Counted from the first letter of the stretch, positions 9,462 to 21,073 are shown. The stretch is DNA of 64,000 nucleotides from an uncultured Pelagibacteraceae bacterium (GCA_902628635.1 CACONQ010000003.1:62001-126000); one strand, 5' to 3'. Notes: generated by a model not told the origin, from the sequence alone. Program-made: numbers and translations.

Positions 9462-9977
9462 TTATTCAACTGTAATAGATCTTAAGTCAATCGTGTCAAT
9501 TTGCTTTAATAATTGGGATATATTTAACTTGTATTTGGGATGTTTCCATTTTTTTGATATCTCATAAAGTGGAATTAAAACAAAATTCCTTTTATGTAAT
9601 CTTGGATGTGGAATAATTATTTTATCACCTTCGCAATCTAATTTTAAACATTTATGGTCATAATCTAATATGTCTATATCGCATTCTCTTGGAGAGTTTT
9701 TTTCAGAGATTTTTCTACCTAATTTTTTTTCAATTTTCTTTATAAAATAAAATAGATTTAAAGGTGTTAAATTAGTTTTAATTTTGAGAACAATATTTAA
9801 ATATTCTGGTTTTTTGGGGTCAGGCCATGATTTAGTTTTATAAAAATTTGAAGATTTCTCGATCATTAAATTATTTTTTTCTTGAAGAAGCGATTTAGCT
9901 TTATTTATATTATTTTTTTTATTTCCTAAATTTGATCCAATACCTAAAAAAACAGTATTAGCTTGTTTTTCTAACAT
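9462..9977 (-). CDS. folK: 2-amino-4-hydroxy-6-hydroxymethyldihydropteridine pyrophosphokinase
   Basis: [45 protein letters not shown]; start set at internal Met ([16 protein letters not shown]), the longer ORF runs into smpB. Confidence 0.92.
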   Translation of the reverse strand: MLEKQANTVFLGIGSNLGNKKNNINKAKSLLQEKNNLMIEKSSNFYKTKSWPDPKKPEYLNIVLKIKTNLTPLNLFYFIKKIEKKLGRKISEKNSPRECDIDILDYDHKCLKLDCEGDKIIIPHPRLHKRNFVLIPLYEISKKWKHPKYKLNISQLLKQIDTIDLRSITVE

Positions 9978-10428
9978 ATCTAGCTTTATCTCTCTGCCAA
10001 TCTTTATTTTTTTTTGCTTGTCTTTTATCGTATTGTTTTTTTCCTTTTGCAACGGCTATTTCGATTTTTGCCTTTCCTTTTTTAAAATAAATTTTAGTGG
10101 GTATTATTGTGAAACCTTCTCTGTTGATCTTCCCAATAAGTTTATTAATTTCTCTTTTGTTTAATAAAAGTTTTCTATCATCTGTTGGATTATGATTTGA
10201 ATAGCTTGCATTTTTATATAATGGAATATGTGAATTCATAAGATAAATTTCACCACGTCTTTCAATTGCATATGAATCAGCAATATTAATTTTGCCAGAT
10301 CTGATAGATTTTATTTCAGATCCTTTTAAAACAATTCCAGCCTCGTAAACGCTTTCAAAGAAATAATTAAAACTTGCTTTTCTATTAATTGAAATTATCT
10401 TTAAACCAACACTGGTTTTTTTTTTCAT
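9958..10428 (-). CDS. smpB: SsrA-binding protein
   Basis: [26 protein letters not shown] and C-terminal [21 protein letters not shown]. Confidence 0.97.
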   Translation of the reverse strand: MKKKTSVGLKIISINRKASFNYFFESVYEAGIVLKGSEIKSIRSGKINIADSYAIERRGEIYLMNSHIPLYKNASYSNHNPTDDRKLLLNKREINKLIGKINREGFTIIPTKIYFKKGKAKIEIAVAKGKKQYDKRQAKKNKDWQRDKARYVRKTS

Positions 10429-11312
10429 TAACTAATTAATTTAGCTGATATTAAAGCCTTTTTGACTTTTTCTTCTGTATCTTTTTGAATATTAACTAAA
10501 GGAAGTCTAATTTCATCATTGCAAAGGCCTAGAAGTTTTGCTGCATACTTTGCAGGTGCTGGATTACTTTCAATAAATAATGATTTGTGTAATGGCTGTA
10601 AAATTTGATCTATTCTTTCAGCTTCTTTAATTTCATTATCTGATTTTGATTTTGAATATTTTTGCATATCTGAACATAATTTTGGTGCAATATTTGCTGT
10701 GACCGAAATAATTCCGACCCCGCCTCTTTTGTTAAACTCAAATGCAAGACCATCCTCACCTGTTAGCTGGATAAAATCAGGGCCGAGTTTCTTTATTGTT
10801 TCATCTAGTCTATTAAGATCTCCAGTAGCATCTTTTACACCTGCTATATTTTTTAGTTCAAATAATCTAGCCATTGTATCTACTGACATATCTATTACAC
10901 ATCTGCTTGGTATATTGTAAATAATAATTGGAAGGCTTGTGTTATCATTAATAGCTTTATAATGTTGATATAAACCCTCCTGTGTTGGTTTATTGTAATA
11001 AGGAGTAACAACCAAAACTCCATCTGCACCCATTTTCTCAGCATGCTTCGTTAAAGATATTGCCTCATCTGTTGAATTTGATCCTGTACCTGCAATAACA
11101 GGAATTTTACCTTTTACCTCTTTTATACACAATTCAATAACTTTCTGGTGTTCATCATGGTCTAAAGTTGGTGACTCCCCTGTTGTTCCAGCTGGAACTA
11201 AACCATTGGTGCCATTTTCTAAGTGAAAATGTATAATTTTTATGTAAGCTTCAATATCAAGCTTATTATTTTTAAATGGGGTTATTAAAGCAACATTTGA
11301 ACCTTTAAACAT
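10428..11312 (-). CDS. dapA: 4-hydroxy-tetrahydrodipicolinate synthase
   Basis: [49 protein letters not shown]. Confidence 0.98.
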   Translation of the reverse strand: MFKGSNVALITPFKNNKLDIEAYIKIIHFHLENGTNGLVPAGTTGESPTLDHDEHQKVIELCIKEVKGKIPVIAGTGSNSTDEAISLTKHAEKMGADGVLVVTPYYNKPTQEGLYQHYKAINDNTSLPIIIYNIPSRCVIDMSVDTMARLFELKNIAGVKDATGDLNRLDETIKKLGPDFIQLTGEDGLAFEFNKRGGVGIISVTANIAPKLCSDMQKYSKSKSDNEIKEAERIDQILQPLHKSLFIESNPAPAKYAAKLLGLCNDEIRLPLVNIQKDTEEKVKKALISAKLIS

Positions 11313-11354
11313 AAATACTTATAACATAAATTATAGATTCATTTACAAAAAATT

Positions 11355-13577
11355 ATGAAAAAAAATTTATTTTTACTGACTATCCTATTTTCATTTTTAG
11401 CTACCACATATGTAAGTTCACAAGAAAATGTTATTATTCCTTTAAAAAAACCTACTCTTAATCCTGAGTTAAAAGAAAAAAAAATTTCAATAAATATTAT
11501 TAAACCCCTTGAAAAGCCTATTTTGACAAAAGAGGTAAAGAAAAAAGATGAAAAAGAAGAAATTATTGAAAATAAAAAAATAACTAAATTAGGAATTATT
11601 GTTCCAAAAAATAAGCCAAAAATAGTTCAAAAAACAATAGAAAAGGTTGCAAAAAAATCGAAGTACTTTTCAAAAAAAGAGTTTGAATTAGCTGCCAAAG
11701 CAATTAATGCAATGCAAAAAGGTAACTGGCCCAATGCACTAAGTTTAGCAAAGAAAACAAGAAACAATGATATTAATAGCTTTATTCAGTGGCGACATCT
11801 TTTAACAAATAGAAATAATGCGAGTTATTATGACTACCAACAATTCATAGATAAAAATCCAGACTATCCAAGAATAGGAAGGATTAAGTATTTATCAGAA
11901 CATAAATTATCAACAGAAAAAGTATCACCAAAAAAAATTATTAAAAAATTTTCTGAGGAAGCGCCGTTAAGTGGTTTCGGCGAAATGATCCTTGGAGAGA
12001 GTTACATAATAAATGGTGAAAGCGCTAAAGGAATTAATTTAATAAAAAAAGGTTTTGAAAAAGCCGAATTAAGTAAATCAGATTTAAGGTTTTTTAGAAA
12101 AAAATATAAAAAATATTTAAATAGTGAAGATTATATTAAAAGAGCAAAATATTTAGCTTGGGAGAATAAATATTGGGACCTAAAAAGAATGTTACGATAT
12201 TTACCAAAAGACGAGCAATTACTATACACAGCAAGACAGTTATTAATGAGTAAATCATATGGTGTGGATAGTGCTATTGCAAAAGTCCCTGATAGACTTA
12301 AAAATGACTCAGGATTAAACTATGATAGACTGAAGTGGCGTAGAAAAAGAGGCAGAGTCGACTCTTCTCTTGAAATTTTATTAAAAGTTCCAAATAACAA
12401 AATTTACCTAGTAAGACCTGAAAAGTGGTGGAAGGAAAGAGAAATCATAGGAAGATCTTTAATTTATAAAAAAAAATATGAGTTAGCTTATAAAGTTGTA
12501 AGCAAACATTCAATGGTAGAAGGACCAGAGTATGCAGCTGCAGAATGGATGAGTGGTTGGATTGCGCTAAGTTTTTTAAATGATCCAATTTTAGCTGTAG
12601 AACATTTTGATAATTTTTTTAATAACGTCGGTTATCCAATAAGTTTGGCTAGAGGGGCATATTGGCTGGGTAGATCCTACGAAAAGATGGGTAGCAAAGA
12701 TTTACAGAATAAATGGTATCAGGAAGCTTCTAAATATTTAACTACTTACTATGGACAGCTTGCCTTTTTAAAAATAAATCCTGATAAATCTTTCGAGTTA
12801 GATTTGGAGCAAGTTGTAGATAAAGATTATAAAAAAAAATTTGAGAATAAGGGATTAGTCAAAGTAATTTACCTTTTAAATGAACTTAATAAAGATAAAT
12901 ATACAAAGCACATATTAAGACATTTAGCTCTAGATGATATTGAAAAAGGAAGTGAAATTTTAGCTGCAGAACTTGCAACAAATATTTCAAGATACGATTT
13001 TGCTATTCAAATAGCAAAAATAGCTTCTTACGAAAAAAGATTTTTGAATAATTATAACTATCCTATCATAGGAACTCCAAAAATAATTAATGGTAGAAAA
13101 ATACCTGAAACACCTTTTATTTTATCAATAATAAGACAAGAAAGTGAGTTTGATATGAAAGCAAACAGTTCAGCCGGTGCAAGAGGTTTGATGCAATTAA
13201 TGACCTACACTGCTAAGTTAGTTGCCAAACAAGCGAAGTTACCTTATTCAAAATCAAGGCTAACAACGGATCCGGAATATAATATAAATTTAGGCTCACA
13301 TTATATTGCTGGACTGATTCTAGAGTACGATGGATCGTATCCTTTTGCCATAGCTGCTTACAATGCTGGACCAAAAAGAGTAAAATACTGGAAGAGATTA
13401 AATAAAAATCCTCAAAAAAATCAAATTGATTATGTTGATTGGATAGAGCTAATTAAATTTAAAGAAACAAGAAATTACGTTCAGAGAGTGTTAGAGAACT
13501 ATAATGTGTATAGATTCGTTGTTGAAAAAAGACCTGTAAAAATGCTTAATTTTTTCGAGGATATGCCGCTTTATTAA
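11355..13577 (+). CDS. Soluble lytic murein transglycosylase (SLT) with signal peptide and Lys/Pro-rich N-terminus
   Basis: Signal-like N-terminus; ILSIIRQESEFDMKANSSAGARGLMQLM...AIAAYNAGPKRVKYW SLT domain. Confidence 0.93.
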   Translation: MKKNLFLLTILFSFLATTYVSSQENVIIPLKKPTLNPELKEKKISINIIKPLEKPILTKEVKKKDEKEEIIENKKITKLGIIVPKNKPKIVQKTIEKVAKKSKYFSKKEFELAAKAINAMQKGNWPNALSLAKKTRNNDINSFIQWRHLLTNRNNASYYDYQQFIDKNPDYPRIGRIKYLSEHKLSTEKVSPKKIIKKFSEEAPLSGFGEMILGESYIINGESAKGINLIKKGFEKAELSKSDLRFFRKKYKKYLNSEDYIKRAKYLAWENKYWDLKRMLRYLPKDEQLLYTARQLLMSKSYGVDSAIAKVPDRLKNDSGLNYDRLKWRRKRGRVDSSLEILLKVPNNKIYLVRPEKWWKEREIIGRSLIYKKKYELAYKVVSKHSMVEGPEYAAAEWMSGWIALSFLNDPILAVEHFDNFFNNVGYPISLARGAYWLGRSYEKMGSKDLQNKWYQEASKYLTTYYGQLAFLKINPDKSFELDLEQVVDKDYKKKFENKGLVKVIYLLNELNKDKYTKHILRHLALDDIEKGSEILAAELATNISRYDFAIQIAKIASYEKRFLNNYNYPIIGTPKIINGRKIPETPFILSIIRQESEFDMKANSSAGARGLMQLMTYTAKLVAKQAKLPYSKSRLTTDPEYNINLGSHYIAGLILEYDGSYPFAIAAYNAGPKRVKYWKRLNKNPQKNQIDYVDWIELIKFKETRNYVQRVLENYNVYRFVVEKRPVKMLNFFEDMPLY

Positions 13578-13670
13578 TGGCGGAAGAGGTGGGATTCGAA
13601 CCCACGTTACGAATTTCTCCGTAAGATCAGTTAGCAACCGATTGGTTTCAGCCATCTCACCCACTCTTCC
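13578..13670 (-). tRNA. tRNA-Ser (anticodon GCT), CCA encoded
   Basis: Minus strand GGAAGAG...CGGTTGCTAACTG...long variable arm...GGGTTCGAATCCCACCTCTTCCGCCA; 7-bp acceptor stem, T-loop, class II variable arm. Confidence 0.95.
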
Positions 13671-13734
13671 ACGATACCTGTGTAACTTGAAACCATTGAA
13701 TATTCAATATTAATCAAGTATTTTCACTAAAAAT

Positions 13735-14988
13735 ATGAAAAACAAATACTCAATTTTTTCGCTTTTAAAAAACGCTTTAACTGACCATGAAAACTGGCAA
13801 AGAGCGTGGAGAGATCCTGAACCAAAAAAAGAGTATGACGCCATAATTGTTGGCGGAGGTGGTCATGGTTTAGCTACAGCTTATTATCTAGCAAAAAAAC
13901 ACAACATGAAAAATATTGCTGTTTTAGAGAAAGGTTGGATCGGTGGTGGTAACACTGGAAGAAATACTACTATAATTAGATCTAATTATCTTTGGGATGC
14001 AAGTGCTGGATTATATGATCACGCCTTAAAGATATGGGAAGGTCTTTCTCAAGAATTAAATTATAACGTTATGTTTAGTCAAAGAGGTGTTATGAATTTA
14101 GCGCATAATCTTCAAGATGTAAGAGATTTAAAAAGAAGAACACATGCTAATAGATTAAATGGTGTAGATGCTATTTGGTTGTCAACAGATGAGGTTAAAA
14201 AGTTCTGCCCTATAATAAATACGTCCCCAAATATAAGATATCCTGTTTTAGGTGGGACATTACAAAAAAGAGCAGGCACAGCAAGACATGATGCTGTTGC
14301 TTGGGGTTATGCTCGAGGCGCTGATGAAATGGGAGTAGATATAATTCAAAATTGTGAAGTTAAAGGTATTAAAAGAAATGGAGATACTGTCGAAGGTTTA
14401 GAAACAACAAAAGGTTTTATTAAATCAAAAAAAATTGGTGTAGTTGCTGCAGGACATTCAAGTGTTATAGCAAACATGGCAGGTTTAAAACTTCCTTTAG
14501 AAAGTAAACCTTTACAAGCTCTAGTTTCTGAACCTGTTAAACCAATAATTGATACTGTCGTAATGTCAAATGCAGTTCATGCTTATGTTAGTCAATCGGA
14601 TAAAGGCGAATTGGTAATTGGAGCAGGAACAGATGATTATGTTTCTTATTCTCAGAAAGGAAGTCATGACATTGTAGAGGGAACATTGCATGCAATATTA
14701 GAACTCTATCCAATTTTCAGTAGAATGAGAATGCTAAGACAATGGGGAGGAATTGTTGATATTTGTCCTGACGCAAGTCCAATAATTAGCAAGACCTCAA
14801 TAAAAGGATTATATTTTAATTGTGGTTGGGGTACTGGTGGTTTTAAAGCTACACCTGGATCTGGCGACTTATTTGCACATACAATTGCTAATGACGAACC
14901 TCATAAGCTAAATGCAGCATTCAATATAAATAGATTTGTAAGTGGCGATCTTGTTGATGAACATGGGGCTGCTGCTGTTGCTCATTAA
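13735..14988 (+). CDS. soxB: Sarcosine oxidase beta subunit
   Basis: [24 protein letters not shown] site, RWGG-type C-terminus, followed by soxD/A/G. Confidence 0.95.
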   Translation: MKNKYSIFSLLKNALTDHENWQRAWRDPEPKKEYDAIIVGGGGHGLATAYYLAKKHNMKNIAVLEKGWIGGGNTGRNTTIIRSNYLWDASAGLYDHALKIWEGLSQELNYNVMFSQRGVMNLAHNLQDVRDLKRRTHANRLNGVDAIWLSTDEVKKFCPIINTSPNIRYPVLGGTLQKRAGTARHDAVAWGYARGADEMGVDIIQNCEVKGIKRNGDTVEGLETTKGFIKSKKIGVVAAGHSSVIANMAGLKLPLESKPLQALVSEPVKPIIDTVVMSNAVHAYVSQSDKGELVIGAGTDDYVSYSQKGSHDIVEGTLHAILELYPIFSRMRMLRQWGGIVDICPDASPIISKTSIKGLYFNCGWGTGGFKATPGSGDLFAHTIANDEPHKLNAAFNINRFVSGDLVDEHGAAAVAH

Positions 14989-15263
14989 TGTTTATTATTA
15001 ATTGTCCTTATTGTGGCGAAAGGGAACAAAGCGAATTTAAAGCTGGCGGTGAAGCTCATATAGTTAGACCTAAACAACCGACAGAGCTTAGTGATGATGA
15101 GTGGGCTGAATATTTATTTATGAGAAAAAATATTAAAGGTGTACAATTTGAAAGATGGGTTCATATACATGGATGTAGAAAATGGTTTAATATGGTTCGG
15201 GATACATCTAATGATCAAATTCATGCAGTTTACAAAATGGGCGAAAAACCACCCGTAAAATAA
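14988..15263 (+). CDS. soxD: Sarcosine oxidase delta subunit
   Basis: INCPYCGEREQSEFKAGGEAHIVRP...HIHGCRKWFNMVRDT. Confidence 0.95.
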   Translation: MFIINCPYCGEREQSEFKAGGEAHIVRPKQPTELSDDEWAEYLFMRKNIKGVQFERWVHIHGCRKWFNMVRDTSNDQIHAVYKMGEKPPVK

Positions 15264-15267
15264 TTTT

Positions 15268-18200
15268 ATGACAAAAAATTTAAGAACAAAAGCAAGTAAG
15301 TTTATTGATGAAACAACGAGGATTTCTTTTAAATTTGATGGTAAAGTATATTATGGCTACAAAGGTGATACTTTAGCATCTGCTTTAATAGCTAATGGTA
15401 TTCATTTAGTAGCTCGTAGTTTTAAATACCATAGGCCTCGAGGAATAATGACTGCAGGGTCTGAGGAACCAAATGCTATAGTACAGGTGAATGGAAATAG
15501 TGCTTATACAGAGCCTAATGTTAGAGCAACAGAGATTGAAATATATGATGGTCTTGAAGCTTCAAGCCAAAATTGTTGGCCAAATGTAAATTTTGATATA
15601 GGAGGTATAAATAATATTTTATCCCCTGTTCTACCAGCTGGATTTTATTACAAAACTTTTATGTGGCCTGCTAGCTTTTGGGAAAAATATGAATACTTTA
15701 TAAGAAAATCCGCAGGTTTAGGAAAATCACCAACAAAACCAGATCCTGACATCTATGAACATAAACACATACATTGTGATGTTTTAGTGATAGGTGGTGG
15801 TATTTCTGGGATTATGGCAGCTAAAACAGCTGCTGAGAATAATTTTAAAACATTATTGTTAGATGAAAAACCACATTTAGGTGGATCAACCATTTATCAA
15901 AATTCAGATTTTGATAAGATAAATAATCAATCTTCATCTACATGGCTTGAAAATGAAATATCTAAACTTAAAGATATAAAAAACCTTGAAATTAAAACAA
16001 GAACAAGTGTGGTGGCTTACCATGGTTATAACTTTTTATTAGCCAGGGAAAATTTAACTGATCATTTACCTTTTGATAAAAAGAAAAACAAAATAAGACA
16101 AAGATTAATTAAAATTAGAGCTAAAAAAGTAATCGTTGCCACAGGTTCAATTGAAAGACCTCTAATATTTAATAATAATGATAGGCCAGGTATTATTCTT
16201 TCATCAGCGATTAAAAAATATTCTGATTATTATGGGGTAATCTGTGGAAATGAAAATGTTTTATTTACTAATAATGATAGTGCTTATGAAACAGCTATAT
16301 CTTTATTTAATAAAGGAATTAGAGTTAATGCGATAATAGATATAAGAGATAAAGTAACTTCTAGTATTGTAAATCAAGCAGAAAAATTAAGTATAAAAAT
16401 ATATAATTCTTTTACTATTGTAGATACGTCTGGGTATAGAAGAATTAAAAATATTTCAATAATGAAACTTTCAAAAGATGGTCAATCTGTTACAGGTTCA
16501 AAAACTCAAATAAATTGTGACTGTCTCGGAGTATCTGGAGGATGGACGCCAGCGGTGCATTTATTTACACAATCAGGTGGAAAGCTTAAGTTTGATTATG
16601 ATGACAATGTTTTTAAACCTAATAAGTATCCTTCAGATCAAATAAGTATAGGTGCGTGTAATGGTGAATTTGATTTAGATACGATTATTAAAAATTTTAA
16701 CAATAATGTCAAAACATATCTTGGAATAGAAAAAACAAGCTATGAAAATTTAAATATAAGTGCTTCTAAAGAAATTTTAAAAAAGAATATTTGGCTATTA
16801 CCCTCAAACAAACCAATTGGAAAAACTAAATCATTTGTTGATTTTCAAAATGATGCAACCGCAAAAGATATTAAACTAGCCCTAAGAGAAGGATTTAGAT
16901 CAATAGAACATGTAAAACGATACACAACAACTGGTATGGGTACTGATCAAGGTAAACTAGGTAATATGCATGCTTTGGGAATTATTTCAGATACAAGTGG
17001 AGTTAAAATGTCAGATTTAGGAACGACAACTTTTAGGCCACCTTATACTCCTTTAACATTTGGAACAATTGTTGGAAGAAATGTTGGTGAATTTTTCGAC
17101 ATATTCAGAAAAACTCCAATGCATGATTGGCATGTTAAAAATAATGCTGAATTTGAAAATGTTGGTCAATGGAAAAGAGCATGGTATTACCCAAAAAAAA
17201 ATGAAAGTATGCATGATGCAGTTCAAAGAGAAAGTAAAGCGGCCAGAGATGGTGCGGGTATATTAGATGCATCTACATTAGGTAAAATTGATATCCAAGG
17301 ATCTGATGCGTCGGAATTTTTAAATAGAGTTTATACAAATGCTTGGTCAAAACTTGCAGTTGGAAAATGCAGGTATGGTTTGATGTTAAATGAGGATGGT
17401 ATGGTTTATGATGACGGTGTTACTACTCGACTTGATGAAAATCATTATATAATGACTACTACCACTGGTGGCGCAGCTACTGTTCTTGGCAAATTAGAGG
17501 ATTATCTTCAAACAGAGTGGCCTGAACTTGATGTATATTTAACTTCAGTAACTGATCATTTCGCTACAATTAGTGTTTGTGGGCCTCATAGTAAAAAAAT
17601 TGTTAAAAAAATTATACCTGATTTAGATTTATCTGATGAGAAGTTTCCACACATGTCATTCAAAAATGCAAAAATTGGTAATATTAAATGTCGTGTAATG
17701 AGGATTAGTTTTACTGGGGAACAAAGTTATGAAATAAATATTCAAGCAAATTTTGGTAAATCTGTATGGGAAAAATGTATAGAAGCTGGAGAAGAGTTTA
17801 ATATCACTCCCTACGGAACCGAAACTATGCACCTTTTAAGAGCAGAAAAAGGTTTTATAATTGTGGGACAAGATACTGACGCAACTTTAACTCCCATAGA
17901 TCTTCAAATGGATTGGATAGTCAGTAAGAAAAAATATGATTTCATAGGTAAAAGATCGCTTTATAGATCAGATACAATTAGAGAGGATCGAAAACAACTT
18001 GTTGGAATAATTACAGAAGACCCAAAAGAAGTTTTAGAGGAGGGTGCTCAAATTGTTGCTGATGTCTCAAAAAAACCAGTAGAAATGCTTGGACATATTA
18101 CCTCAAGCTATTTTAGTCCAAATTTAAATAAGTCAATCGCTTTAGGAGTTGTTAAAGGTGGAAAAGATATGTTGGGTAAAAAATTATTTGTACCTATGAA

Positions 18201-18273
18201 AAATAAAGTTATTAATGTACAAATTGCTGATCCAGTTTTTCTAGATAAAGATAATAAAAGATTAAATGCTTAA
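15268..18273 (+). CDS. soxA: Sarcosine oxidase alpha subunit
   Basis: FKYHRPRGIMTAGSEEPNA, FAD domain VLVIGGGISGIMAAKTA, C-terminal GcvT-like folate domain. Confidence 0.96.
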   Translation: MTKNLRTKASKFIDETTRISFKFDGKVYYGYKGDTLASALIANGIHLVARSFKYHRPRGIMTAGSEEPNAIVQVNGNSAYTEPNVRATEIEIYDGLEASSQNCWPNVNFDIGGINNILSPVLPAGFYYKTFMWPASFWEKYEYFIRKSAGLGKSPTKPDPDIYEHKHIHCDVLVIGGGISGIMAAKTAAENNFKTLLLDEKPHLGGSTIYQNSDFDKINNQSSSTWLENEISKLKDIKNLEIKTRTSVVAYHGYNFLLARENLTDHLPFDKKKNKIRQRLIKIRAKKVIVATGSIERPLIFNNNDRPGIILSSAIKKYSDYYGVICGNENVLFTNNDSAYETAISLFNKGIRVNAIIDIRDKVTSSIVNQAEKLSIKIYNSFTIVDTSGYRRIKNISIMKLSKDGQSVTGSKTQINCDCLGVSGGWTPAVHLFTQSGGKLKFDYDDNVFKPNKYPSDQISIGACNGEFDLDTIIKNFNNNVKTYLGIEKTSYENLNISASKEILKKNIWLLPSNKPIGKTKSFVDFQNDATAKDIKLALREGFRSIEHVKRYTTTGMGTDQGKLGNMHALGIISDTSGVKMSDLGTTTFRPPYTPLTFGTIVGRNVGEFFDIFRKTPMHDWHVKNNAEFENVGQWKRAWYYPKKNESMHDAVQRESKAARDGAGILDASTLGKIDIQGSDASEFLNRVYTNAWSKLAVGKCRYGLMLNEDGMVYDDGVTTRLDENHYIMTTTTGGAATVLGKLEDYLQTEWPELDVYLTSVTDHFATISVCGPHSKKIVKKIIPDLDLSDEKFPHMSFKNAKIGNIKCRVMRISFTGEQSYEINIQANFGKSVWEKCIEAGEEFNITPYGTETMHLLRAEKGFIIVGQDTDATLTPIDLQMDWIVSKKKYDFIGKRSLYRSDTIREDRKQLVGIITEDPKEVLEEGAQIVADVSKKPVEMLGHITSSYFSPNLNKSIALGVVKGGKDMLGKKLFVPMKNKVINVQIADPVFLDKDNKRLNA

Positions 18274-18829
18274 TTATAATTCACCAATTAACGAAACAAA
18301 AGACTTTAATAACCTCAAAATGAGTGAAGAGAGTCCCATTATGAAGTTAGTTATTAGAGGAAAAAAAAGAGAGTTCATTTCAAAAGTTGGAAAATTATTA
18401 AATATACTTTTACCTAATGAACCTAATACATCAACAGTTGGAAATAATATTTCAGCACTTTGGTTAAGCCCAGATGAATGGATGATTCACTCTAATGATA
18501 AAATTGATAAAAATAACAATATGTATCCCATTGAAGAAGATCTGATAAATAATATTCATAAGATTAACTTAGGTGCTATAACCGATGTTACAGATCAATT
18601 TACAATGATCAAAATGGAAGGTTCGCAAATTTATGAATTATTTTCAAATAGTTGTCCTTTTAACTTTAATGATTTTAAGAAGAAAAAAGGTGCAGTCACT
18701 CAAACCATTATTAATAAAATTGATGTAATTATTCATAACAAAGAAATAAATGTGGTAAATTTATTGGTTAGACGATCCTTCTCAAGCCATCTTTGGTCTT
18801 GGTTAAATGACGGCGCTAAGCGTATATAA
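18266..18829 (+). CDS. soxG: Sarcosine oxidase gamma subunit
   Basis: Operon position; ALWLSPDEWMI and DVTDQFTMIKMEG typical of SoxG. Confidence 0.88.
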   Translation: MLNYNSPINETKDFNNLKMSEESPIMKLVIRGKKREFISKVGKLLNILLPNEPNTSTVGNNISALWLSPDEWMIHSNDKIDKNNNMYPIEEDLINNIHKINLGAITDVTDQFTMIKMEGSQIYELFSNSCPFNFNDFKKKKGAVTQTIINKIDVIIHNKEINVVNLLVRRSFSSHLWSWLNDGAKRI

Positions 18830-20152
18830 TTTTTTTTTAATATAATAAAGAACTATAAGAAAAAGACTAATTGAAAATATCCAATTAGAAATTACCCATA
18901 TCCAAAAAAAAGTATTAAAATCAGCTACAATATAAGTTGCTAGGTAAAAAGTAAAAATTGGCATTATAATATTTCTAAAAAAATTTGTAAGTAATGCATT
19001 TTCTGATTTTTTTAACGCCATGAAAAAACCATTTGAAAGAAAAAATATTGGATATGCAGGAAGTACAAAAGCTGAAATTTGTAAGTATTTTTTTCCGAAA
19101 TGATTTACCTCTAAACTATCAGAAAAAAATGTCGGAATTATTCCAGATGTTAAAAAAATAAAGATACCAGATAAAATCATAATAATTAAAGCGTATTTTA
19201 TAGCGGTATAGTAAGATTCTTTAATTCTTTCATATTTTCTAGCACCATAATTTTGCGCTATTATTGAAATTATAGCTGTATTAATTCCTAGTACAGGAAG
19301 CAGCACTACTTGCTCTATTCTAGTTGCAGCACCATATCCTGCTGCTGCAGCTTCACCGGATAATCCTACATAAGCAAATATAATTGCCGATGCAATTGAA
19401 TATCCACAAATCGCTAAACTTATAGGCATAGATTGAAAAAAAATATCTTTTATATAAACAAATTTGATTGATAGATATTCTCGAGACATTTCTCGAATTC
19501 TTTTATTTTTAATAACTTTATAAAAAATTATTAAAAATGATAATATTTGGGATATGATAGTTGCTATACCAATACCCTTAACACCAAATGCTGGTATAAA
19601 AAGAAATCCAAAAATTAAAATTGGATTTAATATTATATTTAAAAAAAATGATAATATAAGAGCGTTTCTATAAGTCTTTGTATCTCCCTCGGCATGTAAT
19701 AATGAATTAAATGCAACTACTAAAATAAATAATATTGTTCCAGAAAAGATTATATTTGTATATTCCAAACCAAGGGAAGTAACCTTATTTGAAGATCCCA
19801 TTAATAAAAAAACAGTTTCTGAAAAAAATAAACCAAATAGGGTTAATAATACTGAAATAAAAATTCCAAAATAGATAATGTTAGAAAAATAATATAAAAT
19901 CTTTTTTTTATCGTTTTCTCCAATACTATTTCCAATTAATGATGTACCAGCAATTGTAACACCAATTGATGTTGCAACTATAATAAAATACATTGGAAAT
20001 GATTTTGACAAAGCTGACAAGGCATCAGGTGAAATTTTTCCTGCAAAAAAAGTATCGACTATATTGTAAAGTGTCTGAAATAGAGTTCCAACACTAGCAG
20101 GTACTGCAAGCTTTCTTACTAATGTGGGTATTTTTTCATTTAACAAGTCCAT
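18803..20152 (-). CDS. MATE family efflux transporter
   Basis: LAVPASVGTLFQTLYNIVDTFFAGKI; 12-TM-like hydrophobic pattern. Confidence 0.9.
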   Translation of the reverse strand: MDLLNEKIPTLVRKLAVPASVGTLFQTLYNIVDTFFAGKISPDALSALSKSFPMYFIIVATSIGVTIAGTSLIGNSIGENDKKKILYYFSNIIYFGIFISVLLTLFGLFFSETVFLLMGSSNKVTSLGLEYTNIIFSGTILFILVVAFNSLLHAEGDTKTYRNALILSFFLNIILNPILIFGFLFIPAFGVKGIGIATIISQILSFLIIFYKVIKNKRIREMSREYLSIKFVYIKDIFFQSMPISLAICGYSIASAIIFAYVGLSGEAAAAGYGAATRIEQVVLLPVLGINTAIISIIAQNYGARKYERIKESYYTAIKYALIIMILSGIFIFLTSGIIPTFFSDSLEVNHFGKKYLQISAFVLPAYPIFFLSNGFFMALKKSENALLTNFFRNIIMPIFTFYLATYIVADFNTFFWIWVISNWIFSISLFLIVLYYIKKKLYTLSAVI

Positions 20153-20167
20153 ATTATAGATTTACAA

Positions 20168-21073
20168 TCAGTATTGTTTTTCAAAGATGTATTTTTTTCC
20201 TAATTGTTTTGCAAGATTAATTTGACTTTGACGCATTCTAAATCTTTTTTTTTGAGAAAGTGTTAAAAAATCATAACATTGTGCACATGACACTCCTAAT
20301 TCATATTTTTTAGATAATTTATCTTTTTTTGAAATCGGATTTCTACATCCCCCACAAATTGTGTACGTTCCTATTTCTAAACCATGTTTTAAACTTATCC
20401 TGTTATCGAAAACAAAACATTCCCCTTTCCATAAACTTTTTTTTTTTGGAATCTTTTTTAGATAATTTATAATTCCACCTTTTAATTGATAAACGTTTTT
20501 AAAACCTTTTCTCTCTAAATACACAGAAGCTTTCTCACATCTTATACCTCCTGTGCAAAACATTGCTATAGGCTTATCTTTTTTAAGTTTTTTTAAATAC
20601 TTAGGAAAATCTCTAAAATTCTTAATACCTGGATTATTCGCTTTTTTAAAAGTACCAACATTATATTCAAATGGTTTTCTAGCATCTACTATATATGTAT
20701 TTTTATCACTAATAAGTTTGTTCCATTGAGACGGTTCTATATGTCGATTATTTTTTTTTGATTTTTCATATAAAGGTAAATTCATAGGAACAACTTCTTT
20801 TTTAATTTTTACTTTTGGCTTGTGAAATGGCTGAAATAAACTTTTTGAGGAATTTTCACTATCAAAATACTTAAATTTAAAAATTTTTTTAATTTGTTGT
20901 GAAATAATTTTAATTTTATTTACTTTGCCAGCAATACTGCCATTTAAACCCTCTTTTGAAATTATAATTGTACCTTTAATATTTTCTGAAATTAAAAGAT
21001 CAGTTATATGTTTTTTATTTTTTTTTATGTTATTAATTTTTATAAACTTATAAAATCCCAAAACTATAAACAT
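20168..21073 (-). CDS. trhO: Rhodanese-domain tRNA uridine(34) hydroxylase (TrhO/YceA family)
   Basis: GTIIISKEGLNGSIAG, FHKPKVKIKKEVV, PIAMFCTGGIRCEKASVYL, CxxC near C-terminus. Confidence 0.88.
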   Translation of the reverse strand: MFIVLGFYKFIKINNIKKNKKHITDLLISENIKGTIIISKEGLNGSIAGKVNKIKIISQQIKKIFKFKYFDSENSSKSLFQPFHKPKVKIKKEVVPMNLPLYEKSKKNNRHIEPSQWNKLISDKNTYIVDARKPFEYNVGTFKKANNPGIKNFRDFPKYLKKLKKDKPIAMFCTGGIRCEKASVYLERKGFKNVYQLKGGIINYLKKIPKKKSLWKGECFVFDNRISLKHGLEIGTYTICGGCRNPISKKDKLSKKYELGVSCAQCYDFLTLSQKKRFRMRQSQINLAKQLGKKYIFEKQY

